From Gammaproteobacteria bacterium (GTDB taxonomy: Bacteria > Pseudomonadota > Gammaproteobacteria > Steroidobacterales > Foliamicaceae), in NCBI GenBank assembly GCA_011523505.1, contig WTGP01000018.1, forward strand, positions 245,777-309,776: 64,000 nucleotides of DNA. The letters run 5' to 3'. The position numbers and the translations under genes were made by a program. Under the pieces are notes generated by a model. It searched no databases, was not told the origin of the DNA, and saw only the letters and a program-made list of their open reading frames with translations. Below are positions 24,550 to 34,177 of the stretch, in pieces (position 1 is the first letter of the stretch; every line of letters begins with the position of its first letter).

Positions 24550-26094
24550 ATGGCGGCGGAGGAACACAGGGTCTTCGTTCCCCGCGATACCACGGCGCGC
24601 TCCATGGGCGCCGACGACGTGGCGGCCGCGATTGCCGCCGGGGCCGCCGGACGCGGCGAAGCCGTCACCCTGGTGCGCAACGGTTCGCGTGGCCTGTACT
24701 GGCTGGAACCCATGATCGAGGTCGAGGCCGGCGGCGTGCGTCACGCATACGGGCCGGTGCAAACCGCCGACGTTCCGGCACTCTTCGACGCCGGATTTCT
24801 CACGGCGGGCCGGCATGCGCTGGGACTGGGCCCCACGGAGGAGATTCCCTGGCTGGCGGAGCAGTCCCGGCTGACGTTCGCGCGCGTGGGCATAACGGAC
24901 CCGCTGTCGCTGGACGACTACCGCGCCCATGGCGGCTACCAGGGGCTTGCCAGGGCCGTGGAGCTGTCGCGGGACGAGATTATCGGCATCGTCACCGAAT
25001 CCGGCCTGCGGGGCCGCGGCGGCGCCGCCTTCCCCACCGGCATCAAGTGGCGCACGGTGCTCAACGCCGAGGGCGCGCAGAAGTACGTCACCTGCAACGC
25101 GGACGAGGGCGATTCCGGCACCTATGCCGACCGAATGGTCATGGAAAGCGATCCCTTCGTGGTGATCGAAGGCATGACCATCGCCGGTCTTGCGGTGGGC
25201 GCAACGCAGGGCTACGTCTATCTGCGCGCCGAGTACCCGCTGGCGATCCGGATCATGAACGAGGCCATCGAAATCGCGAAGGCGGCGGGCCTGCTGGGCA
25301 ACAACGTCATGGACAGCGGCCAGGCCTTCCACATGGAGGTTCGCGAAGCCGCCGGCGCCTACATCTGCGGAGAGGAAACTTCGATGCTGGAGAGCCTCGA
25401 GGGCAAGCGCGGCGTAATCCGCTTCCGCCCCCCGCTGCCGGCGGTCAAGGGCCTGTTCGGAGCGCCCACCATCGTCAACAATGTCATTACCCTGGCATCC
25501 GTGCCGATCATCCTGGCCGAGGGCGCCGAGTACTACCGGGACTTCGGCGTGGGCCGTTCGAGAGGAACGCTCACGGTGCAACTGGCGGGCAACGTCAGGC
25601 ACGGCGGGCTGGTGGAGATCGGTTTCGGCCGCACGCTGCGCGAGTTGCTGGAGGACTTCGGCGGCGGCACGGCCACCGGCCGGCCGATCCGGGCGGTACA
25701 GGCAGGCGGACCGCTGGGCGCCTACATCCACCCTTCGCAGTTCGACACGCCGCTGGACTACGAAGCGTTCGACGAGATCGGCGGAATGATCGGCCACGGC
25801 GGCCTGGTGGTCTTCGACGATACCGTGGACATGGGCGAGCAGGCCCGTTTCGCCATGGAGTTCTGCGCCATCGAATCCTGCGGGAAGTGCACGCCATGCC
25901 GGATCGGCGCGGTGCGGGGCGTGGAAGTCATCGACCGGATACTGAGCGGCGACGACGAGTCCGGCAACCTGCTATTGTTACGGGACTTGTGCGATACGAT
26001 GGTCGCAGGATCGCTGTGCGCGCTGGGCGGGATGGCCCCGTTCCCCGTAATCAGCGTTCTGGATCACTTCCCCGAGGATCTGCGGGCACGCTGA
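24550..26094 (+). CDS. fdsB: NAD-dependent formate dehydrogenase beta subunit
   Basis: 514-residue NuoF-like subunit holding FMN, the NAD site and a 4Fe-4S cluster. An N-terminal thioredoxin-like domain precedes the FMN/NADH motif GLRGRGGAAFPTGIKW (about 153-168). The 4Fe-4S ligands are in ESCGKCTPCRIG, with the fourth Cys in LRDLCDTMVAGSLC near the C-terminus. It reduces NAD with electrons from formate oxidation. It starts 3 bp after fdsG. The FdsB type, unlike NuoF, carries the extra N-terminal domain, consistent with the length here. Confidence 0.95.
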   Translation: MAAEEHRVFVPRDTTARSMGADDVAAAIAAGAAGRGEAVTLVRNGSRGLYWLEPMIEVEAGGVRHAYGPVQTADVPALFDAGFLTAGRHALGLGPTEEIPWLAEQSRLTFARVGITDPLSLDDYRAHGGYQGLARAVELSRDEIIGIVTESGLRGRGGAAFPTGIKWRTVLNAEGAQKYVTCNADEGDSGTYADRMVMESDPFVVIEGMTIAGLAVGATQGYVYLRAEYPLAIRIMNEAIEIAKAAGLLGNNVMDSGQAFHMEVREAAGAYICGEETSMLESLEGKRGVIRFRPPLPAVKGLFGAPTIVNNVITLASVPIILAEGAEYYRDFGVGRSRGTLTVQLAGNVRHGGLVEIGFGRTLRELLEDFGGGTATGRPIRAVQAGGPLGAYIHPSQFDTPLDYEAFDEIGGMIGHGGLVVFDDTVDMGEQARFAMEFCAIESCGKCTPCRIGAVRGVEVIDRILSGDDESGNLLLLRDLCDTMVAGSLCALGGMAPFPVISVLDHFPEDLRAR

Positions 26095-26121
26095 TCGCCG
26101 GCGAAGCGATGGAGACGAGTC

Positions 26122-29004
26122 ATGAGTCTGTCTGAGACGGCACTGGTCTACAAGGCCTATCGACGCCCGGAAGACCTGGGCGCGCCGCCCAGCGAGTCCG
26201 CGACGACGGTGCAACTCACCGTGGACGGCAAGACGGTGACGGTTCCCGAGGGCACCATGGTCATCCGCGCGGCCGCGCTGGCGGGCATCAACATTCCCAA
26301 GGTCTGCGCCAGCGACATGCTCGAGCCTTTCGGCTCCTGCCGGCTGTGCCTGGTGGAAATCGAGGGCGCCAAAGGCCTTCCGGCATCGTGCACCACCGAG
26401 GTGGCCGACGGCATGGTCGTGACCACGCAAAACCCGCGGCTGGCGGAAGTGCGCCGCAACGTCATGGAACTCTACATTTCCGATCATCCGCTGGACTGCC
26501 TGACCTGCCCCACCAACGGCGACTGCGAACTGCAGGACATGGCGGGCGCCGTCGGTCTGCGCGACGTGCGTTACGGATACGCGGGCGAGAACCACCTGGA
26601 CATGGAGAAGGACGAGAGCAACCCCTACTTCACCTTCGATCCAAGCAAGTGCATCGTCTGTTCGCGCTGCGTGCGCGCCTGCGACGAGGTCCAGGGCACC
26701 TTCGCGCTCACCATAGACGGCCGCGGATTCGAATCCAAGGTGGCGGCGAGCCAGGACCAGCCGTTCATCGATTCCGAGTGCGTGTCCTGCGGCGCCTGCG
26801 TGCAGGCCTGCCCCACCGCGACGCTCACGGAGACCTCGCTGATCGAACTGGGCCAGCCGGAGCATTCCGTGATCACGACCTGCGGCTACTGCGGGGTGGG
26901 CTGTTCCTTCCGCGCCGAGATGAAAGGCGAGGAAGTGGTCAAGATGATTCCCAACAAGGACGGCCACGCCAATCACGGGCATTCCTGCGTCAAGGGACGG
27001 TTCGCGTTCGGCTATGCCACCCACAAGGACCGCATCGCCGCGCCGCTGATCCGCGAGTCCATCGGCGACCCGTGGCGGGAAGTGTCCTGGGAAGAGGCGA
27101 TCGAATTTGCGGCCGACAAGCTGAAGAAGATTCGCGAGAAATACGGCTCCAACTCCGTCGGCGGCATCACCTCGTCCCGCTGCACCAACGAGGAGACCTA
27201 CCTGGTGCAGAAGATGGTCCGCGCCGGATTCGGCAACAACAACGTGGACACCTGCGCCCGGGTGTGCCACTCCCCCACCGGATACGGGCTGAAATCCACC
27301 CTGGGCGAATCGGCGGGAACGCAGGCATTCGACTCGGTCCTGAAGGCCGACGTAATCATGATCATCGGCGCCAACCCCACCGTCGGACACCCCGTGTTCG
27401 CTTCGCAAATGAAGCGCCGGCTCAAGGAAGGGGCCAGGCTGATCGTCATCGATCCCCTCCGGATCGAGCTGGTGCGCTCTGCCCATGTCGAGGCGGACTG
27501 TCATCTGCAACTTCGCCCGGGCACCAACGTGGCCATCATCAATGCGCTGGCCCACGCGGTTCTCTCCGAGGGCCTGGAGGACCGCCCGTATATCGAGGAC
27601 CGCTGCGAAGCGGACGCCTACGAGGATTGGCGTCGATTCATCCTCGAAGAGCGCAATTCGCCGGAGGCCATGGAAGAGGTCACCGGCGTGCCCGCGGAGG
27701 ACGTTCGGGCCGCGGCGCGGCTCTACGCCGGCGGCCCCAACAGCGCCATCTACTACGGACTGGGCGTTTCCGAGCACGCCCAGGGCTCCACCATGGTCAT
27801 GGGTATCGCCAACCTTGCCATGGCGACCGGGAACCTGGGCCGCGAGGGGGTCGGCGTCAGTCCGCTGCGGGGCCAGAACAACGTGCAGGGCGCCTGCGAC
27901 ATGGGTTCCTTTCCCCACGAACTGCCGGGTTACCGGCACATTTCGGACGCCGAGACCCGCGGGCTCTTCGAGCGGGAATGGGGAGTGGAGCTGTTGCCGA
28001 CACCGGGTTTCCGGATTCCGAACATGTTCGATGCGGCGATAGCCGGGCATTTCAAGGGTCTCTACGTGCAGGGTGAAGACATGGCGCAGTCCGATCCCGA
28101 TATCACCCATGTCTCCGACGCGCTGTCGTCGCTGGAATGCCTGATCGTGCAGGACCTGTTCCTCACCGAGACCGCGAAATTCGCCCATGTGTTTCTGCCC
28201 GGTTCATCTTTCCTCGAGAAGAACGGCACCTACACCAATGCGGAACGGCGAATCTCGCCGGTACGCAAGGTCATGAAGCCGCTTTCCGGCTACGAGGACT
28301 GGGAAGTAACCCAGTTGCTGGCCAACGCCCTGGGCTACCCGATGAACTATGGCCATGCCAGCGAAATCATGGACGAGATCGCGCGGCTCACGCCCACCTT
28401 CCGCGGCGTAAGCTACGAGAAGCTCGATCGCCTCGGTTCCATTCAGTGGCCGTGCAACGAGAAGGCCGAGCACGGCACGCCGACCATGCACGTGGACACC
28501 TTCGTGCGCGGCAAGGGACTGTTCCGTTTGACGCCCTATGTGGCGACGCAGGAACGCTCCACTTCCCGGTACCCGCTGTTGCTGACCACCGGACGCGTGC
28601 TGAGCCAGTACAACGTCGGCGCGCAGACACGGCGCACGAAGAACATGGAGTGGCACGAGGAGGACATCCTTGAGATTCACCCACACGATGCCGAGCAACG
28701 CGGAATCGAGCAGGGCGACTGGGTGGGCCTGAAGAGCCGGGCCGGCGATACCGTATTGCGCGCGGACATCACCGAGCGGGTTCAACCCGGAGTCGTTTAT
28801 ACGACCTTCCACCATCCCGAATCGGGCGCCAACGTCGTGACCACGGACAACTCCGACTGGGCGACCAACTGCCCGGAGTACAAGGTCACGGCCGTGCAGG
28901 CATTCAAGGTAACCGAGCTTTCGGACTGGCAGCAGCAGTTCGGGGAATTCACCGCCGAGCAGTTGGAGCACCTGCGCAAGGCGAGGACCCCCGTATCTGC
29001 CTGA
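26122..29004 (+). CDS. fdsA: NAD-dependent formate dehydrogenase alpha subunit (Mo-bisMGD)
   Basis: 960-residue catalytic subunit oxidising formate to CO2. The N-terminus has a 2Fe-2S domain (C62, C73, C76, C90), then a His/Cys 4Fe-4S site in HPLDCLTCPTNGDC. Two ferredoxin-type clusters follow (CIVCSRCVRAC and CVSCGACVQAC), then the Mo-bisMGD domain starting CGYCGVGC. The Mo-ligand Cys lies in NVDTCARVCHSPTG, matching Cys-type rather than selenocysteine enzymes. The start follows GGAGACGAG. It is the last step of the C1 route that the downstream folate genes suggest, giving NADH from methyl-derived formate. Confidence 0.96.
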   Translation: MSLSETALVYKAYRRPEDLGAPPSESATTVQLTVDGKTVTVPEGTMVIRAAALAGINIPKVCASDMLEPFGSCRLCLVEIEGAKGLPASCTTEVADGMVVTTQNPRLAEVRRNVMELYISDHPLDCLTCPTNGDCELQDMAGAVGLRDVRYGYAGENHLDMEKDESNPYFTFDPSKCIVCSRCVRACDEVQGTFALTIDGRGFESKVAASQDQPFIDSECVSCGACVQACPTATLTETSLIELGQPEHSVITTCGYCGVGCSFRAEMKGEEVVKMIPNKDGHANHGHSCVKGRFAFGYATHKDRIAAPLIRESIGDPWREVSWEEAIEFAADKLKKIREKYGSNSVGGITSSRCTNEETYLVQKMVRAGFGNNNVDTCARVCHSPTGYGLKSTLGESAGTQAFDSVLKADVIMIIGANPTVGHPVFASQMKRRLKEGARLIVIDPLRIELVRSAHVEADCHLQLRPGTNVAIINALAHAVLSEGLEDRPYIEDRCEADAYEDWRRFILEERNSPEAMEEVTGVPAEDVRAAARLYAGGPNSAIYYGLGVSEHAQGSTMVMGIANLAMATGNLGREGVGVSPLRGQNNVQGACDMGSFPHELPGYRHISDAETRGLFEREWGVELLPTPGFRIPNMFDAAIAGHFKGLYVQGEDMAQSDPDITHVSDALSSLECLIVQDLFLTETAKFAHVFLPGSSFLEKNGTYTNAERRISPVRKVMKPLSGYEDWEVTQLLANALGYPMNYGHASEIMDEIARLTPTFRGVSYEKLDRLGSIQWPCNEKAEHGTPTMHVDTFVRGKGLFRLTPYVATQERSTSRYPLLLTTGRVLSQYNVGAQTRRTKNMEWHEEDILEIHPHDAEQRGIEQGDWVGLKSRAGDTVLRADITERVQPGVVYTTFHHPESGANVVTTDNSDWATNCPEYKVTAVQAFKVTELSDWQQQFGEFTAEQLEHLRKARTPVSA

Positions 29005-29053
29005 ACTGTCCGCGGTTCAGGCCTGTTAATGCAAGTTGGAGGCGACGCAGCCA

Positions 29054-29281
29054 ATGAATCCGGCCAAGCTGGTGCGCATGGCCAACGATATCGCGGCGAA
29101 CTTCGACTGCGGACTCGATCGCGCCAGGGAGGTGGCCGGTGTAGTGGACCACATCGGACGATTCTGGAGCCCCTACATGCTCGACAGTATGGCTCGACAG
29201 ATGCAGTCAGGCGACATCGGGCTGTCCGACCTGGCCGAGCAGGCGCTCAGGGAACTGATCGAAGAGCGGCAGGGCCGATGA
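29054..29281 (+). CDS. fdsD: Formate dehydrogenase delta subunit
   Basis: 75-residue FdsD-type protein, an accessory needed for assembly or stability of the molybdenum formate dehydrogenase. The family start (KLVRMANDIAANF) and the following segment ending HIGRFWSPYMLDSM are both clear. I chose the ATG at 29054, about a dozen bases after GGAGG, over an in-frame TTG at 29036 that itself overlaps that ribosome site. It sits between fdsA and fdhD, whereas many clusters have fdhD first. Confidence 0.9.
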   Translation: MNPAKLVRMANDIAANFDCGLDRAREVAGVVDHIGRFWSPYMLDSMARQMQSGDIGLSDLAEQALRELIEERQGR

Positions 29282-29309
29282 CGCGCGATGCGGCACAGGG
29301 AGCCGGGCC

Positions 29310-30170
29310 TTGAGCGTTGGCGATCTCGCGACGCTGAAGAGCGTAAAGCGTCTTGAGATCCGGCGTTTCGGCGCCGATGCCGGGACTTGCGACGACGTCG
29401 TCGCGACCGAAGAGCCGCTGGAGATTCGCCTGTCCTGGACGCGCCCCGATGGCCGACGCGCGCAGCAGAGCATTTCAATCACGATGCGCACGCCGGGCAA
29501 CGACGAGGAACTGGCGGCCGGTTTCCTTTTTACCGAGGGAATTATCGCGGGTCCCACGGAACTCGAAGCCATCGGGCCATGCGGGCCGCCGGCGGCGAAC
29601 GGGCTGATCAACGTGGTGCGGGCGGACCTGGCGCCGGGCGTGGAGGTGGACCTGGCGCGCCTCGAGCGCCACTTCTACACGTCCTCCAGTTGCGGCGTCT
29701 GCGGAAAGGCGTCGCTGGAGGCAGTCGCGGTTCAGGGGCGTTACGACCTGCGTGGCAACCCCTTGCAGGCAAGCGCGGAGGACCTCGGCGCGCTGCCGGA
29801 CCGGTTGCGGGCCCTGCAGAGCGTTTTCGAGCGGACCGGAGGTCTGCACGCGTCGGGGTTGTTCGACGGCGCCGCGCAGGTGCGTATCAGCCGCGAGGAT
29901 GTGGGGCGGCACAACGCGCTCGACAAACTGATCGGCCAGGCGCTCCTCAAGGACGAACTGCCCCTGAGCGAATACGGAGTCGTTGTTAGCGGCAGAGCCA
30001 GTTTTGAATTGATGCAAAAGGCCATGATGGCCGGTATTCCGATGGTGGCTGCCGTCGGCGCACCGTCTTCTTTGGCGGTCGAATTCGCCGAGGACTTCGG
30101 CATGACGCTGGTGGGCTTTCTGACGGCCAACCGGTTCAACGTATATTCACGTCCCGACCGGATCGCGTAA
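29310..30170 (+). CDS. fdhD: FdhD sulfurtransferase for formate dehydrogenase maturation
   Basis: 286-residue FdhD protein, which moves sulfur from a cysteine desulfurase to the Mo-bisMGD cofactor before insertion into formate dehydrogenase. The catalytic CxxC is in SSSCGVCGKAS (C128, C131). The cofactor-binding segments GNDEELAAGFLFTEGI and DVGRHNALDKLIG are also present. The TTG at 29310, 28 bp after fdsD, is the only sensible start: the upstream ATG-initiated frame ends at once. It is the last gene of the formate dehydrogenase run and faces the aldehyde dehydrogenase gene tail to tail with an 8-bp gap. Confidence 0.95.
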   Translation: MSVGDLATLKSVKRLEIRRFGADAGTCDDVVATEEPLEIRLSWTRPDGRRAQQSISITMRTPGNDEELAAGFLFTEGIIAGPTELEAIGPCGPPAANGLINVVRADLAPGVEVDLARLERHFYTSSSCGVCGKASLEAVAVQGRYDLRGNPLQASAEDLGALPDRLRALQSVFERTGGLHASGLFDGAAQVRISREDVGRHNALDKLIGQALLKDELPLSEYGVVVSGRASFELMQKAMMAGIPMVAAVGAPSSLAVEFAEDFGMTLVGFLTANRFNVYSRPDRIA

Positions 30171-30178
30171 GGCGTCGT

Positions 30179-31681
<1,503 letters not shown>

Positions 31682-31714
31682 GTTCCTGGCCAGTATGCCG
31701 TCGCGCAGTCCCGG

Positions 31715-34171
31715 TCAGCGGCGAATGCGCCTGTTTTGGGGATCGTACATCGGGATTGAAGACGCCTCCGACGGTATTCGTTTACCGGCCACCTCGATGC
31801 GGTAGTCTCCCTCGGCCGGCTCCGGCGCTTTGGCCGTATCGACGTATCCAAGCCCGATGGCGCCGCCGAGCGTGTGGCCGTAGGCGCCGGAGGTGACGTG
31901 ACCGACCAGGGTGTCATCGCGCCAGATCGGTTCGTTGTGATAAAGCAGCGGGTCCGGGTCCAGCAGGCGGAACTGCAACAATCGCCTGGCCGGCCCGGCA
32001 GCCTTGTCCCTTAGCAGCGCCTCGCGGCCGATGAACCCGCCCGGCTTGTCGAATTTCACCGCAAAGCCCAGGCCCGCCTCCAGCGGGGTGTCCTCGTCGG
32101 TGATGTCGTGGCCCCAGTGGCGGTAGGCCTTTTCGATGCGCAGCGAATCCAGCGCGTGGTAGCCGGCATGGGTCAGGCCGAACGGTTCGCCCGCGGCAAC
32201 GATGGCGTCATAGACTCCTGCCGCGAACTCCGTGGGGACGTAGAGTTCCCAGCCGAGTTCGCCGACGTAGGTAATCCGGGAAGCTCGCACCAGAGCGTAG
32301 CCGAGCTCTATTTCGCGGCTGTGGGCGAACGGGAAGGCTTCGTGCGAGAGATCGTTCGGAGTCAGCGATTGCAGCAGCTCCCGGGCGTTCGGACCCATGA
32401 TCGAAATGACTGCCATGGCCGAGGTGACATTGGTGAGCACACAATGGGCGCCGGCGGGAATATGCCGTTTGAGCCAGTCGAAGTCCCGAACTTCGGTGGC
32501 CGCGGCGGTCACGATCAGGAAGCAATCTTCCGCCAGCCGGGTTACGGTAAGGTCCGCTTCGATACCGCCCCGTTCGTTGAGCCACTGGGTATAGACGATC
32601 CGGTCGGGGTCCACGTCCACCCGGTTGGCGCAGACGCGGCCGAGCACGCGGGCGGCGTCACGGCCTTCGAGCCTGAACTTGGCGAAAGACGACTGGTCGA
32701 ACAGTCCCACCCGTTCGCGAACGGCCCGGTGTTCCGCCGCGGAATGCTCGAACCAGTTCTGCCGCCCGTAGCTGTATTCGTAACGCGCCAGGGCGGGTTC
32801 CGGCGCGTACCAGTTGGGCCGCTCCCAGCCCGCAAGCTCGCCGTGACAGGCGCCGATCGCCTTCAGGCGGTCGTGCAGCGGCGATTTGCGGACGCCGCGG
32901 GCGGTGTCGTACTGACGATAGGGGTAATGCGTGGCGTACAGCAGCCCGAGGCTTTCGGACACGCGCTCGCGCAGGTATTTCCGATTGCGCTGGAAGGGCT
33001 GATTGCGGCGCACGTCCACTTCCCAAAGGTCCTTGGGCGGATGGCCGAGACGGATCCACTCGGAGATCGCCCTGCCGATGCCGCCGGCGGACTGCAGGCC
33101 GATGGAATTGAGTCCCGCCGACACGAAGCAGTTATCGAGTTCGGGCGCCCGGCCGATGTGGTAGCGCACGTCCGGCGTAAAACTCTCCGGGCCGCAGAAG
33201 AACGTGTCCAGGCCGGCCGATTCGAGCGCCGGAACGCGAACCAGGGCCTGCTCCAGGATCGGTTCGAAGTGCTCCAGGCTGCCGTCGATCTCGTCGAAAC
33301 AGAAGTCCTCGGGGATGCCCTCGGCGGCCCAGGGGCGGGCATTGGGTTCGAACGCGCCCAGCAGCAGCTTGCCCGCGTCGTACTTGTAGTAGGCGCAAGC
33401 GTCGTAGTCGCGAACGACCGGGAAGCTGGAGTCCAGGCCCTCCACCGATTCGAACAGGGCGTAGTAGTGCTCGCAGGCATGCAGCGGCGCATTGACTCCT
33501 ACGCTGGCCGCCAGCTCGCGGGTCCACATGCCGGCGCACAGCACCACGCAGTCCGCGTCGATATCTCCCCGTTCGGTGGCCACGCCGGTCGCGCTCCCGC
33601 CGGCGGTGCGGATGGCCGTAACCGGTACGTTCTGAAAGATGCGCGCACCGGCGGCGCGGGCGCCCCTGGCCAGCGCGTTGGTGATGTCCACCGCGTTGGC
33701 GTAGCCGTCGGTCGGAATGTGGATGCCGCCGAGCACGTCGTCGGTATGCAACAGCGGCACCCGGGCTTTGATGGTGGCGGGCGTGACCACTTCCACCTCC
33801 AGCCCGAAGACCTTGGCCATCGATGCGCTGCGACGCAACTCCTCGAACCGCTCCTCGTTGGTGGCGAGCGAATAGGATCCGCAGCGCCGGTAGCCGGTCG
33901 CCTGGCCGGTTTCCGCCTCCAGGCGCAGATAGAGCTCGCTGGTATAGCGAGCCAACCCGGTCATGTTGATGGAAGTGCGCAATTGGCCCACCAGCCCGGC
34001 GGCGTGCCAGGTGGTTCCCGAAGTGAGCTGCCGGCGTTCCAGCAGCACCACGTCGGCAAGCCCGTCCCGCGCCAGGTGGTAGGCGACCGAGCAGCCGATC
34101 ACGCCGCCGCCGATCACGATCACGCTGGCGCTGCGCGGCAGCTCGGCGGAACGCTCGGGCGACGCGGTCAT
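31715..34171 (-). CDS. Dimethylglycine/sarcosine dehydrogenase-like flavoprotein 1 (DAO + GcvT domains)
   Basis: 818-residue two-domain oxidative N-demethylase. The N-terminal DAO flavin domain starts VIVIGGGVIGCSVAYHLA. It has TSGTTWHAAGL (51-60), whose H56 aligns with the His that binds FAD covalently in dimethylglycine dehydrogenase. The C-terminal half is GcvT-like, with [12 protein letters not shown], and should hand the methylene group to THF. Substrate may be dimethylglycine, sarcosine or another N-methyl compound. It lies 6 bp downstream of a paralogue and upstream of mmsA in one operon. It is clearly diverged from the other two copies (34178-36592 and 58905-61361), so a different substrate is likely. 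Confidence 0.85.
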   Translation of the reverse strand: MTASPERSAELPRSASVIVIGGGVIGCSVAYHLARDGLADVVLLERRQLTSGTTWHAAGLVGQLRTSINMTGLARYTSELYLRLEAETGQATGYRRCGSYSLATNEERFEELRRSASMAKVFGLEVEVVTPATIKARVPLLHTDDVLGGIHIPTDGYANAVDITNALARGARAAGARIFQNVPVTAIRTAGGSATGVATERGDIDADCVVLCAGMWTRELAASVGVNAPLHACEHYYALFESVEGLDSSFPVVRDYDACAYYKYDAGKLLLGAFEPNARPWAAEGIPEDFCFDEIDGSLEHFEPILEQALVRVPALESAGLDTFFCGPESFTPDVRYHIGRAPELDNCFVSAGLNSIGLQSAGGIGRAISEWIRLGHPPKDLWEVDVRRNQPFQRNRKYLRERVSESLGLLYATHYPYRQYDTARGVRKSPLHDRLKAIGACHGELAGWERPNWYAPEPALARYEYSYGRQNWFEHSAAEHRAVRERVGLFDQSSFAKFRLEGRDAARVLGRVCANRVDVDPDRIVYTQWLNERGGIEADLTVTRLAEDCFLIVTAAATEVRDFDWLKRHIPAGAHCVLTNVTSAMAVISIMGPNARELLQSLTPNDLSHEAFPFAHSREIELGYALVRASRITYVGELGWELYVPTEFAAGVYDAIVAAGEPFGLTHAGYHALDSLRIEKAYRHWGHDITDEDTPLEAGLGFAVKFDKPGGFIGREALLRDKAAGPARRLLQFRLLDPDPLLYHNEPIWRDDTLVGHVTSGAYGHTLGGAIGLGYVDTAKAPEPAEGDYRIEVAGKRIPSEASSIPMYDPQNRRIRR

Positions 34172-34177
34172 GAGCCC

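Noticed and set aside
25978..28188. Open frame of 736 codons on the minus strand inside fdsA
   Set aside because: fdsA on the plus strand has all cluster and Mo-ligand motifs; the opposite frame has none.
24064..29004. Part of a complex I (nuoE-nuoF-nuoG) operon
   Set aside because: The alpha subunit has the formate-dehydrogenase Mo-site motif, the beta subunit has the extra thioredoxin-like domain, and fdsD and fdhD follow.
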